64,000 nucleotides of DNA from Bombus terrestris (lineage: Eukaryota; Arthropoda; Insecta; Hymenoptera; Apidae), in NCBI RefSeq assembly GCF_910591885.1, contig NC_063275.1, forward strand, positions 24,540,501 to 24,604,500, written 5' to 3'. Below are positions 1 to 13,600 of this stretch, one piece after another (positions within the stretch are counted from its first letter, which is position 1; each line of letters opens with the position of its first letter). The notes beneath the pieces are model-generated. The model saw only the letters and a program-made list of their open reading frames with translations. It was not told where the DNA came from and did not search any database. The position numbers were made by a program, and so were the translations under genes.

Positions 1-3000
1 GGCTTTTATCCCTCCGATTTATGGAAATACGAAATTATGTTCAAACTGAACCAAAGGTTCTTTTACATCGTTTAATTTAAATATACGAATAAAAATATCT
101 ATTACTGATGTCGAAATAATAACAAAAAGTGTTCGTCGATTCGGTACGGTATTTCTATTTTGATATGGAAAGAGTAAGGATTAAAAAAGTTTCGAAAAAA
201 TAAGAATTTTGACGATATCATAAATTTAGAAAGAAGAGGTTATTGTAGAATATTTAATTAGGAAAAAAATAATAAGGAAAGATAACAATTCTGTTTCTGA
301 AACTGACGGTAAAAGAGTGTGTGTTCGAAAACTGTAGAAAAATATCCTGACAAATCGCAAATTTCAGGAGAAGCTAAGGTCAATTATTTAAATAAAAAAA
401 ATTGCATTTATATCGAATTCCTTTCAAACTCGAATGACATATCTATTTGCTCGATAGAAGTTATATGCCTGTCATGAACCTTTCCGTTGGAAATAGAAAT
501 ATTACAATTCCTGTACACACAAAATTTAATTATCGTAAGATCTACGAGACGTAAAAATAACAAAAATTAATTTTCCAGGAATTGACGAAGCACGAACGAT
601 TCTAATATCCGATGGGTGGATAGAATAAACTTAGATGAAGGGCGCGAGAAGAAACGACGGGCAAACATGACCGGTATCGATCAACGATCTTCCACGACTT
701 TATGGACATGTACCGTTCGTTTTATGAGGGATGCTCTCCTCACTATGATTCATCCTTCTCTGTTTCGTCGAGCACATTCGTTCGGAACTTTCAGCGCAGT
801 GAACGTCTGGTACAATACGACTGCTGGAAGCAAAGAGGAAGAGAAATAAACAGAAACAAGGGTGACTTGTTGCTGATGGCGATCCACTTTACTTCGAAAA
901 ACCCAACGTCGGTTATTATTACTTTTCCTCTTTCCTGTGATATTCCAGGAAATGTTTAATCCTTATCGCTACAATTTTTACACGGGAAATAATTTTATTC
1001 TCGTGTTTTCCTTTTTTATTGTACCGTATCTTATTTCTTTGAGAAAAGAAGCTATGTTTCCTTTATGAAAAGGTGATTTTGTATCGTTAATCGTTATTGA
1101 ATTTTGATTTTAATCAATTCATAGATGCTGCTGAAGTGCGCACGTTATACGTGATATAAATATACGATCTAACGTGGTTAATATGTTTGACCGTAACAGC
1201 GGATTATAATCGGGTATATAAATAGGTGCACGTATATTTCCTGAATATACAAAGTTGACCACAACCTTCATAAATTGTTAAAGGTAGCATAACAACTCTC
1301 GATGCGATGCACCGTTCTCCAAGTCGTTGCATATATTTGTGTTTGGACTTGTAATCAAAATTTTTCATAAATACATCTTCGGCGAAATATCCTGTTATTC
1401 TAATTTCAAAGTTGAACCTGAACTAATTTCAAAATTTTCCAATCCAGAGTCGTACTTACGAAACGATAAACATAAAGCCACTGTAATATTAAGCTATAAA
1501 GATCAGCAGTCGTAATTGAATATAATCGAAAGTCCGATTTCTTCGTTAAATTTAACGATACGAGAAAGGCAAAGCGTAACACAGGTTTTGTTTATATAAA
1601 GATAATTATTATCAAAGTGTCGATATATTTTTGTTATGTCATAGCTGATAAAAAGACAAATTCATCCATGCATAATGTATTAACCTTCTAACGAGCAGAT
1701 CTCTTTATCTTACAAAAGATAATCTTACGCAAAAGGAAGGATGCAAGTCTTTGTGAAGATGCTTCTTACACCTTACCATTTCAAAGCTTCTTTAAATAGA
1801 TGAATAACAAATATAAAAGAAGAAAACGGATTACCATTCGTAATAATTAGGTACTCCATAAAAAATTATTAACAGCGTGATACAAAATGATACAAAAATT
1901 GATATAACAAATTATTTAAAAAAATCATTATTATTAATGAAAATTATCTTAAAAATTATTAATGATTCTGAAACTTCAAAAAAAAAAAAAAAAAAATTTC
2001 CCTCGCTATATTTATTTTATTATGATACCAACCCTTCCTAACAACCTTCCACCCTATTGTGTTTTTTTCCGCCGAGAGCAAGGGAGAAATTTTATATTCT
2101 AACATCAGGTGACTCACCCTTTGTACGTTCACTGGTAGTCGATTTTAATTATCGATAACCGAAAATACTATCGGTAACCCCTCGAATAACGACGAGGGCC
2201 AAATATCGGAATATCGTCCAGTAAACAATGTAGGTCGATAAAAATAATCGAAAAAAGGGACGTATACTGGGATATGATTTACAGCGGGCGCGTGGCAAGA
2301 CGCGAATCAATATTATTTACTATTCTATAGTAACGAAACGTTAGCGGGTCGTTATGTTTACTTACGCCGAGCTTCAACCCTCCGTGTGTTCCGTGTTCGT
2401 TGACCTCTCGAATATCCTGGCAGGCCGTACTTAGACGTACGACGAGGCGAACGCTCGATATCTAGTCTCGACACTGTCGGACAAGGTACGCCGTTTACTC
2501 ATTCATATATTCATTTCGCAAACGATCCGACCCGTTTAATAACGCACCGGTTTCATTAAACCACAGTCAACAGAGCCTCTTCCTAGTACTAGATGGTAGA
2601 TACGATAAGATTATTCTTAGCGTTCATGGCAGGATAATAAAATTCAATTTGGAACGTGGGAAGAGCAGTTTGTTGCTCTGAGACGAAGAATAGGAGAATG
2701 GTTTAAATATGGCGTGCTGTTTAGATAAAGATCGTTCGTGGAACTCTAAAAACGGTTGTGTATCGGTAACTCGATTGCAGATATTCCTGTAATTTTTCAT
2801 TTTTAGCAACATAAATAAAGTAATGAAATTTAAAGAAACATTTGTTTCTCCGCTGGATGTTACACGTAGATTTGCTATAAATGCATAAGAATCCACGGTC
2901 TAGCGATTGATGTTTTTTAAGCACAAATTAGAGATAAAAGAAGATAATCGAAGTGGAATGAACGTAATATCGAATGATAAACTATTTTGGAATAGTTAAT

Positions 3001-6000
3001 GCGACTAGAATATCGAGAAGCTGAAAACTAATTTAAGAAGTTGTTGAGATAGAACCAAAAATTTGGCTGAATGTAATGGAAAATTGATTTTTTAAAAGTA
3101 CGTAGCAAGAAAATACTTAAACATAAATTACAAGATAATATTTCAATGAAAGTTTACCTTAAAGTTTTCATTAAGGACTATGCTCTGCAAAAGCGGTTAA
3201 TTTTAAGGTTCATAATCTCAGAAAGAAGCTCAAGCGAGATGTTACCGGCCAAAACTCAGGAGAGATTAAGATAGTATCGGAGAAATCAACGAAAAGTGGA
3301 AGAGCGAAAAGAGTTTCGCTGATGTCATCCGTTTGAAGTCGGGAAATTAAATCGAACCACTGAAGGGAAATCTCTGAAGAGTTGCAAAGGCAGATATCGC
3401 TTATTGGTTTCGACGCTCGGTTTCTCATTTTCATTTTACAAGCCTTTCATGTTTGAATCTAGACAAAGCCGCTATGATCTTCTGAAACGATATTATCGTT
3501 GCTTAAACGAACGACGAATCACGTTTCCTAATTACTTGATTAATCCCTTTGAGAATCTACGTTTAAACAATTTTCTTTCCGCTATGAGACACGAACGATA
3601 AATCTGACAGATATTTCAAAGCAAAGCTCTCGACAGAGTTTCAAAACACAGATTCGATGATCATCCACATATTGAAAATGTACACATTTTTAAATTAATA
3701 ATAATCGTCAGTTGATAATCAGTAAAATGTAAAGTCTATTCTTATTTTTTATACTGAATTACTATTTCGCGATAAAATGTATAATCCTAAGTTTAACTGA
3801 TACGTGCATACTTTTCGTATATGTGATATAGATATAGTATATATGACACCGATATACATTGCCATCGGTAAGGGTTTTAAAATACTAAATATTCTAAAGA
3901 AATATCTATCGTTTAAAATCGATGGTTTAAAGTTTAAACAGTAGCTATCGATACTTCTCTAATTTACGTACAAATCATTCTCTTCAAATTGCTCGTAATT
4001 TTCCGTTCGTTAAATACTTCGCTTACCAGTGTACATAAATGAAGGATCGCGGATTAGTTGAACGCTCGAAACCTTATTTGTATTGAACGTCGATTAGCGG
4101 CGGATAGACTTAATTGCACAAATAAAGTATAAATAACCCGATATTGGCGAAACGATCGGTAACAACGACGTAACCTTGCCGTAAATGAGCATGCGATCAA
4201 CAAGATAAACTGGCAGTAAGTCAAGAAGTACGATTCACTTTGTATCGTAACAGGTGGTCGAATTTTCGCGATAGAATCGTTCACGGGGCGAGGCGACGTT
4301 TAATTTCTATTAAGCGGCCGTTAGTTTCGCTATTCAACTAGCGCGGCAAATATCGCTTACACGCTCGAGAAATAGAAAATAAATGATCTCGTTAACGCGT
4401 TTTATTTTCGCGCGAAAGACAGCTATATCGTGAAACGGTAGTCTCGACCGCTCAAGACTGATCCAATTTGTTAGACGGCCAATTTCGCAAATGATATCCC
4501 TGTTTCTCGAACCGAAAACATCGAAGTAATAACGCAGCCTTCGATCGTTGATTTATTACGTGATCGATAGACAGCCAAAAATTAACTATATAAGACTGAT
4601 TACGAGGAAAATTAAGCGTATCGACTTATTAGAGACTGATTATTATCGGAAGATCGATTAATGGGACGATAGGTTATCGGATTATCGTCCTCAGCTTCGC
4701 TCCCAAGTCTCGCTTAACGCAGATTCGATCATTGTAACGAGCGTCGATTATTATATTTTGTAACGATGAAGCAAGCTCTTTACTCTCACGTGATAGGTAA
4801 GATTAGGTGTAAAAGAACAAAATTGTTTATATGATTTGACGGAATAAATATAACTAGAAAATATGATATATCAAAGTGTGCCAGAGTTAGCTCAGCTTTT
4901 GACGTCCGAGAATTAATGGAAAATTTGGAGATGATCTCGTGTAAGAAAAATTGGAAGACGAGAATATTTTGGAAGACGAGATTTAGAGATTGAAAGAAAC
5001 TGTTACAGTTTTATATAGAAGATCTTATTCTTTTTTAATATTAGAGTTCAAAATTAAAAAAGAAACTACAGCATTCAAAATAAAATGTACCTGCTCCTGC
5101 GTTATGCTAAAAATGAAAATAGATAAATCATACTGATTTTCATAGAAACGGTTGGATCGTAGTATGTATATAGTCGAACCCCAAATCCTTCAAAGAGGGT
5201 TAAGGGATTTACGTGTTACAGGGAAGAAAATATTGAACGCCAGAGTAGAATATACTGTCGGACAAAGTGAAACTGTCTATTAAACCGGCTCAATACTGCG
5301 CTTCCACCTAGCTGTTGTATCTATAACAACAAAAATATTTTTAATAATGTAAAATTAAAATCTATATTGAAATTTTTGCGTCTAATTGATTTAAAAATTC
5401 AGATTATTCGTTGAAATTCTTGATAATGCCAAATTTGTAACCACTTTTGTAGATCAAAAAAGAAAAAATCAAAGGGAAGCCTGATAAATGTACGAACAAG
5501 ATTAAAAGAACTAAACCTGATAAGGCAGAGTAATAAAAAAGACGAGATAAGATAAATGAATAAAAAACGAGGATATCAAACCAAAGCACGAAAAGGACAT
5601 ACGCATACCAAGAGAACATGCAAATGTTCCATAAATAAAATATATTCGTTTTCCTATAAATCTTTCTATTCATAAAAGCATAAAAAAATACTGACCTTTC
5701 CTGAAATCTTATTTTATACCATTCATACTCGTAATTCTCAATTTACCCTAGCATTAAAATATCGACAAATCAGCGTTACACATTGAACATCGATCGATTC
5801 GATAGCTTCAAATATTAAATGATTCAGAGTCCTTCCGCCGCACATTTCATTGACGCTAATTGTAAGAGGATTTGGCCAAAGTTAATGGCCTGGTGGTATT
5901 ACACTATCCACGTCTGGTAGCCGTGCCAAGTTGATTAACGAGAAATAACGACGGTTCGTCGTACAACCTGTAAATTCTTGTTTACGGTAGGGACAAACAA

Positions 6001-9000
6001 CCGTGGGCAAATTTCCCGGAAATTAATTTCCCGCAAAGAACAAATACGAGTAATGACATCATCTGTCTAGAATCGTCGAGTTATGTGTTTCTTCGAGCAA
6101 TTCTAGGTAACGAATTGTAATAAGATTTCGCTGTAAAAAGTGATGCAAGCGGTACGATTGTGACTGTAACACGATATACCTACAGTGGCTTACGAAAGCA
6201 TTCGAATATTTGTCACAGAAAATTTTCATCAGTATATCGTACGTGTTATGTGAAACTCTGTGAAATTTCGTTAGCACTGTAATCAGATACGATTATCGTG
6301 ATTGCGACAGTAAAATTAAGTATGAGGTATATATAAATATGTGATAATGATAAGGCCAATCTAGCAACATATATAGAAATTACTGAACGTTTATTATAAA
6401 CATGTACTTGGTGCAAAATTGCTATACAGCATGAACGATAACTTTAAACTTGTAAAGCGTAGACATATACTTGCAGTATGTACCTTGTAACTTCTACAAT
6501 TTTCAGATCCATTTCAAACTTCGTTAACATGATCACAACAGTCGTGCCTAGTTACAGCGATAACATATAAGTGAATAGTTGCTAGGAATTTTGCATACTT
6601 TCGTGAACTAGTTCTGAGGAATTTCTTTTTGACACGCTTTTTATCGCAATTAATAATTTGAAGACAGAGCGAAACAAAATGAATCGCACCGGTGAAAGAA
6701 GGAAATACGCAAACGAGCCACAAACGTGAGGAAATATTGCGGTTTTAATTAACGAATGTGAACTGAAAACGAGAAGCTGAAAAAAAGATAACTCTTTCAG
6801 TTAGCGTATTCGTTAGTTAATTTGTAACTGAATAAAGTACTGGGCGTAAATGTGCGAAGGACGAGCTGTATAATTTTTGAATTTTCAATTTCGTTATTTC
6901 TACAATTATTGATAGATTTTTATTTTTCCTCGACACATCTACCGTTTGCCTTTAAGCAAAGATAGAAGACTCTTTCGTTTAGTTTCTAGCAGGTTGATGG
7001 AACAAAAATTCAATAAGTTCTTCTATGTATCGAAAATTGAAAAAGCCCATCAATATTGAAAATCATGGAACAAAGAATCTATCGAAAACAAAAGAATTTC
7101 AATCTCTCGCATACTATACTACCTCAGAGAATAAAAAATATATTCGAATCATAACGAAGAAAGCCTAGGATGAATTAATATTCTTTTTAGATTTACTGAT
7201 TTACGTTATTAAGCTTTTAACAATGAGGAACTGAAACAAATATTTAAACCATAATTATTTCTTACAAAAATTTGAAGATATACATATGTTTCTTGTACTT
7301 GATACAACAAGATCTTGAAGATAAAACGATAATTATTATATAAATGATTCGTATTAAATTCTTTTTATTACATTATCAAAGGACTGACAAAGTCATCAAG
7401 ATTTAATAGATTGTTTAAGGTTTAAGCACTGGAACGAGTATTTTTACGCTGCATATAATTCGAAATAAAAATTATGATAAAGTTCACGCGTGTATTACAT
7501 TATCGCGCTTATCAACGTTTTAATGCCTCTTTACGCGAGAAAGATCCACGAAGTGAGATTTCGCTGACGAAGCAAGTACCGCCAGAAGAAATATTAATTT
7601 TACAGCAGGCTGTACACTCGATAAACCTAGCAAACCGTGGCGATATTCTTGAATCTGATGCGCCGCACGCCTGCAAGGCAAGTGTCCTCCCTTCGAACGA
7701 TCGTCCCCCGGAAATCGTTTAACGAGAAATCGAGAAACGCGATTAGATTAAAAACAGCGGACTCGATTTCCCGCGAGCTACGCTAAACATCCAATTCGCC
7801 ATTACTTACTTTTCATCTCTATTTCCAAATGCCTGGAAACGATGCTTTTCTTTTAGGTGACTTTCCTCGTTACAAACAGCGACTTCTAATGACACGTTTC
7901 TGGAAATATCGAGGGCGTAACATGGAATTAAGAGACTCGACTTTTTTTAGAGAAGAGAGATTTTCAGCGGAAATGAGAATTTTTCAAAGAATATAAACTA
8001 AAGATTGGTTTCTTTTAATTTTCAATTTCGAATTTCCTGTAAGGAAAATAGACGGTGTAAGAACGTAAATTTCAAAGAGATTTAAATGATAGTAGCGTAG
8101 AAACTTCTCTATCGATCGTTTTACGTTTTAACTAGAAGAAGAAGAAGCTTTAATCGCAAACTTTTGATCAGTGCTTGGCAGCCAAGACTTTTTCAAGTAG
8201 AATTCGCTCAAGTTGCAGCTATCGATTCTATAAATTGATATAACAGCTTAACTTTATGAGAACTTAAAGTTTAAAGCAACGTTTAAATACTTAAGTAAAT
8301 ACTAAATATTTAATTGTACAAGGTTATTAGGTTCTAATCGATTTACTTTGACAGCGGCGTCTTTCAAAGCGAAATCTTTGCAATAAAAATGTAATATTCG
8401 AAAGATTTTCAACGAATGGCGATAATAATAATCGAAAGGCTAGGAAATGTGTAAAACAATCATTCTCAGCAGAAGTCGAAGATCGATCGTGTGAGAAGGA
8501 GAGAGGAGACAGTAGGAGCAACAAATATTCGCGATCACGTGAATCGAATGTTTTCGTAGAGATCTCGGCGAACCGAAGGATAAAATAGCAGAGATGAATA
8601 TTAGCCTGAAGAATGAATCCGACGTCTCGAAAAACATTCGACATAGGCCTTTCCTTCGCAACATTATTAATTCATTTCGATAGGTTCAGGCGTCACGAAA
8701 TATTTTCAGAGCTCGTCGTGGATACCCCAACGATTTATCGCGCGGAATTCGTCAGACAGATTGAAACTTCCAAATGAAATTTGCAGACGAAACAATTCGA
8801 AAGGAAAACAATAGGAGAAACGAAAACAGACAGAATTGATGAAGATACATAAACATAATGGAAACGGAGGCTGAAATATCAATCACAAAGAAGGAAATAT
8901 AATAGCAATATACATGAATTATACAAGAAATAAATTCTAATATCAGAGATGAACTTTGTCAAAAACTTAATGAGGAAGCTTGTATACGTATCGTGGAAAA

Positions 9001-9282
9001 AATGCGATACTTATGAAAAGAAAATGTTTTATCTATATAAACTGATATGATGTTCCACATAGTTCTAATTTTAGAAAGAAATATTTAATCTAGAAAAATT
9101 AATATATAGGAACCTAGAACATAAGAGTCTACAACGTAATATTTTAATCAGAACTTAATCAACATTAAAATATGGTTCTAAAACGCTAAACCATGGCCTA
9201 AAAACATTAGAATATAGTGCGTGTCGGTCATTTTAGCCTACCATAGTTTGCAACGATCCTATTTCGGGAGAGTATCCTAGCA
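1..9282. other. Gene-free AT-rich stretch
   Basis: No exon with both splice sites and convincing coding character was found on either strand, apart from the transposon copy at about 6183. The open frames here are short, lack family motifs and look like chance. If the minus-strand gene at 10664-17439 continues to the left, this stretch is probably intron of that gene. CpG-richer patches near 2340-2500 could be regulatory, but nothing specific can be shown. Confidence 0.5.
6183..6560 (+). mobile_element. Tc1-like nonautonomous element, copy 1 (degenerate)
   Basis: A TA dinucleotide at 6181-6182 is followed by a terminus of the form CAGTGGCTTACGAAAGCATT, which resembles Tc1-like terminal repeats. 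The inner sequence (a Tgaaa-TTtcgttagcactgt block near 6250-6280, and a tttcaaacttcgttaac...cagtcgtgcctagttacag block near 6510-6555) is shared with the copies at 20748 and 25005. The right terminus is not clear, so the end coordinate is approximate. No transposase frame is present. Confidence 0.55.
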
Positions 9283-9354
9283 CTTTACCTACAGTGATAA
9301 TGTCTGACCAAAGGACCATGTTCTACTGCCATCCAGCTCACGATTACGATAAGG
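9283..9354 (+). other. Possible small coding exon (MSDQRTMFYC...)
   Basis: A pyrimidine-containing acceptor-like site ending TTTACCTACAG precedes an ATG at 9300. The frame from it reads MSDQRTMFYCHPAHDYDK up to a donor-like AAG|GTACGA at about 9355. No partner exon was identified and no family is recognised. It could be a first coding exon of a plus-strand gene or chance; confidence is low. Confidence 0.2.
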
Positions 9355-9783
9355 TACGAATCAAAACGTATATTCTATAAATTCTCTAAAGTGATCAAAA
9401 TAATAATAAAGCATTGCACTTAGATAAAATATTTAACAAAAAAAATGAGTAAACTCTTCCTGTTCTCAAACTCAGACTTTCGTAATTGATTTTTTAATGA
9501 TAGGTGGTGTTGACGCGCGCGTGCACGCCCGTGAGAGCTTCTCTCGATCCAAGACTGCTATTTCTACATCTACAATTACAGGAATCCGAAAATCTAGTTA
9601 GGAATCGGGAGCAGGAACGGGGGATTAACGAGTAAACGACTTTCACGCGCGTTCGTTGGCTCTGAAAGCTCTCGCGTGGCGAGCAACCGGTTTCGAGGAA
9701 GCCGTACGACGTCACAACTATAGATACTCTATTTTCGCTTATCTCGCCTCTCTACTGCCTTCTTCTCTAAGCTCTCGTCCACT

Positions 9784-9836
9784 CTCCCTCTCTCTCTCTC
9801 TCTCTTTCTCTCTCTTTCTCTCGCCCCTCTTTCTCT
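9784..9836. repeat. CT-rich microsatellite
   Basis: A near-perfect CT/CTTT pyrimidine run on the plus strand. It lies just upstream of a CpG-richer segment (about 9850-10050) that ends in a donor-like CAGTTG|GTAACC, so it may mark a promoter or 5-prime UTR region, but that is inference. Confidence 0.8.
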
Positions 9837-10663
9837 GACTACCGCGAAAACGTGTATTTCTGGCACGAGTTCCTCACTCGACGAGCGCAGGCCACAGCTC
9901 CGGACGACGAATTCGAGGCAGAAGCCCAGGCTCCAACTACGAGGTCTCCGATAAACCTGATAGAAATCGCTCGTAGATGATCCCCGGAGAACTAGAGAGG
10001 AAAATGGTCCTGCCGTGCAACAGAAACAGTTGGTAACCGCGCGAGAAATGGTTCACGGGGGACGAAATCGGAAACGGTTTTTGCGCGTCAAAGAACTGGT
10101 CGCTGATATACGTTTATGTTCGTATCGTAGTACAAGCATCGAGTCACTTGTCGTTTTGAATTTATAATCGAGGCTACCGGTTGGAAAGATTTTGATAGTT
10201 CGATTAGAATTTCGTGGATTAGGTCGTCACTCCCGGTAAGAAAGAAATTGGCAAAAGTGGAAATTCAGCAATTTTTGGTCTTACAGTTAAAACCGCTGGG
10301 TGAAAGCTACCAGTTACCATTTGCTAATTTAATTATTTCTCTTTTTAGGAAGAAAAATTCTGAATTTCTGGAGGATGAAGAAATGTTTCTTTCGCGGATT
10401 AATTAATAGACAGAATTGAATTAAAAAGAAGTTATAGGTATCTTATGATCTATATATTTATAAAAGTTTTAGTTTTCCTCTCCATATTATCGATTGTAAT
10501 TTGGTTGATTCCCGTTTCGTGAAAGAGGAATTGGAATTATTATTCGGAGTAAATGTATAGTGAAAAAAATAGATGATAAATTATTATCGTCTCGTTCTAA
10601 GCTGACAATTGTTGACAAAGGGAATTAAACAGGTTTTCTGATCAAATTATAGAAAAAACTTAC

Positions 10664-13600
10664 CCTTGCTGGTGAGACTGAAGCTTCTGAGCCTGTAACT
10701 GTCCTCGTCTTCACCTTCTTCCCTCTGAATCTGATTCGAGGGATCAGGAACATCCAAAAATGCATTACTCTTTCTATGATGACTATGATGCATACTTTGC
10801 CCTCTTCGACTTCCTCTTCTTCTGAGGCCAGGGCTGATATCATTGTCAGTCAGCCTGGGCTCGCTGCTGCAATGAGCAGATTTAACTGTGCCTTCATGAT
10901 GATGATGGTGATGATGGTGTGCAGCTGAAACAAATTAAAACAACCAATATATGATTGACGGTTCACTCTCGAATCGACTTGAATTTTCTATTAACAGTTT
11001 ATCATAAATCATGAAGACATATACATTTGGCGTCGTATTCCTTTATTTCATTAAATATCCTACTTTTTCAGTTTGCTAAAAATGATTAATCGCGTAACTA
11101 TTCGTAACGACAGACTTAAAGTATTATTGAATTAATTTTGTCAAGAGACAAATTACATTTATTTCTACAAATCGTTAAACTCTCTAAAAGCGACTTTTTA
11201 CGAAATCGTGGTAATTCGATCGAAGCCAAAGGAGTTGCAAAGGCGTCAGGTTACATTCCTAATATTCTTATCTATCTACGTATCTACCTTCCCTCTTAAT
11301 GTCGTTTTTCGTTCCTTTCTTTCGCTAGGTCCTGAACTGAACAGATTTTACACTCGATGGCTTCCTACTATGTCATGCGTGGGCCCTTTGAAAATTTTTC
11401 CCTTTTTGCTGCTACTGCTGACCGCTTTCTAAAGCTTCTAAAGGACGCTCGAAGAAAAGCACCGCGAGCGACACGTGAAAATGTCGTTCAATAAAATGAT
11501 TCGAAATACAATGTTGCCTAGGATTTTGATGCCACCGTAAATCATACTTGTTCCTTTTGCAGTTTTTCTTCTTCTTCTCTTTTTTTATCTTTTTCTTCGC
11601 TCGGGCTACCTGGATTGAAAAGAGATGATCGATGGAGATTCATAAATCGAGCTTTCGATCCAATATCCATCGTCATGCGAGGATAAACAATATATATGAC
11701 GTTCGCAAACACGCAGATTTTTCTTCTTATTTGGATACACGAGTACATTCTACACGCGACAAACATTCGTTGTTCCGTATAGCATAATTAATAAAAATTA
11801 ATAAAATTGCGCTTTAATTTTTATTTCGACGCGTCGTTAATTAGAAATTCGATACAAAACGTGCACGTTAACAAGATTTTAAAAGAAGATATATCTCGAT
11901 AAGTAAATCACCGTATACGTGCTATAAACGAGGGAAAAAGTTGCAAATAACCAATAAATTTGTCAAACCTTAAAGACAAAAATTACTTCTGAGATATTCA
12001 GAAATTATTTGTGTCAAGAATAAATATGTTTAAACCATTTTATCTTTTTTAAACGGAATTACATTCATCCGCTTAGTTCTTATAAAAGGGTAATAAATCT
12101 CATAGGTTTAAAGCATAGTCTCGCTTCTTCATGCTAAGAGAAAGCTTTCGTTTTATCCAGAATTATCTTCTTGTTCGGGGAATATCGAAGCATATGGAGT
12201 TCCAGTAAAACCTCGAGTAGTAAACGACACGAAAGTGAAATCGATCCCGAACAGCCAGCTGAAAAATATTTCAATCCTAACGGTTTCTAAGTCCTGCCTT
12301 TACACGATCAAGCTCATCGCTTCTTTATTTCACGCTCGACGATTTTCATTGAGAATCCCTTGTGAAATAAGCTCGAAAACGAATCTACCCTTTCACGGTG
12401 TGGCGGATCTTCGTCGAGGTAATAAATATCGGAAAGACGAAGAAAAACTGAAAAAATCGTTTGCCAAGTTACTCAATTTTCGACTACTTTCGTTCACACT
12501 AAGAATTACTAATGTTCGATATATTACTGTGGGGTAATTAGCGTCACTGGCTTTTAAAATTATGCAGCGCGAGAAGAAGAAACTTCTACTCACATTTTCC
12601 AAGAAAGATTTATCAAAATTCGCTGTCCTAGCTTTATCAAAACTCACTGTTACGGATTAGTTAATTTACTTTCGTTATTAAATTGTAAATAGCGATTGAT
12701 AACTAATTTTATTATTACGTAATGTTCTTCTAATTTAATAACGATCTAATCCAACTTTTACTCATAGTTCAGCGAAAGGTCTAGAAAAACAGAAATTATT
12801 GTATCACCATAAATTGAAAGAATTTTTTACTTTATCTCCAGCATAAAATTTTCCTGAAAATTGCTGAAAAATTTTGACACAACTCATTGCAAATTTGATA
12901 AATACCAATACGAAGGACCGTTTGCTTTGGCTGTATTCTTTCTCCTATCAGATAGTAGACACGATCTAAGGGCCGAAAGATCAATTTCAACGGCCCAATA
13001 AACCAAGTCGGACGTCAAGTCGCGTCGTGAAAGCGGCGTGTAAGAGACACGATTACATATTGCGTCGACGACACGCTTCACGCGTCGAGATCACGCTTCA
13101 GCTTCTATTCTGGCAGCGTTCGTTTGGGTAGTAGGTCACTGACAGACGAAACGGGCTTCCACGATGCCAGTGCACCTCACTCGAGGAACCGTCCGATCCA
13201 TTTAACTCAAAAATACGATGCCGCGAAGGGTTTCGTGGGCTAAAACAAGCTTATTTAAAGACACTCGACATCCGTTTGCTCTGGCTAGCTCCGGTTAAAT
13301 GTCCAACAACGGCGGATGGTTTCTTGCGGACGGTTAACCTGCCTGTTCTCGATCATTTCTGTCCGAACTCTATTTCTCTGTGGTTAGAAAATTTCCCAAG
13401 TTTTAGCAATCTAACGTAGGACCGTCATTGATATGTATGATTTCTCGTTACAACTTGGTGCTAGAAATTTTGCGACGAAAGTCGTGATTAATGACGCACG
13501 AGAAATTGAAATATCGCGGCAGAGTTAAAAGGAGCAACGTGACAGGATTCGAAAGCACAATGAAAAACGTCAAATTTCGAAACTATGATTTACGATTTAT

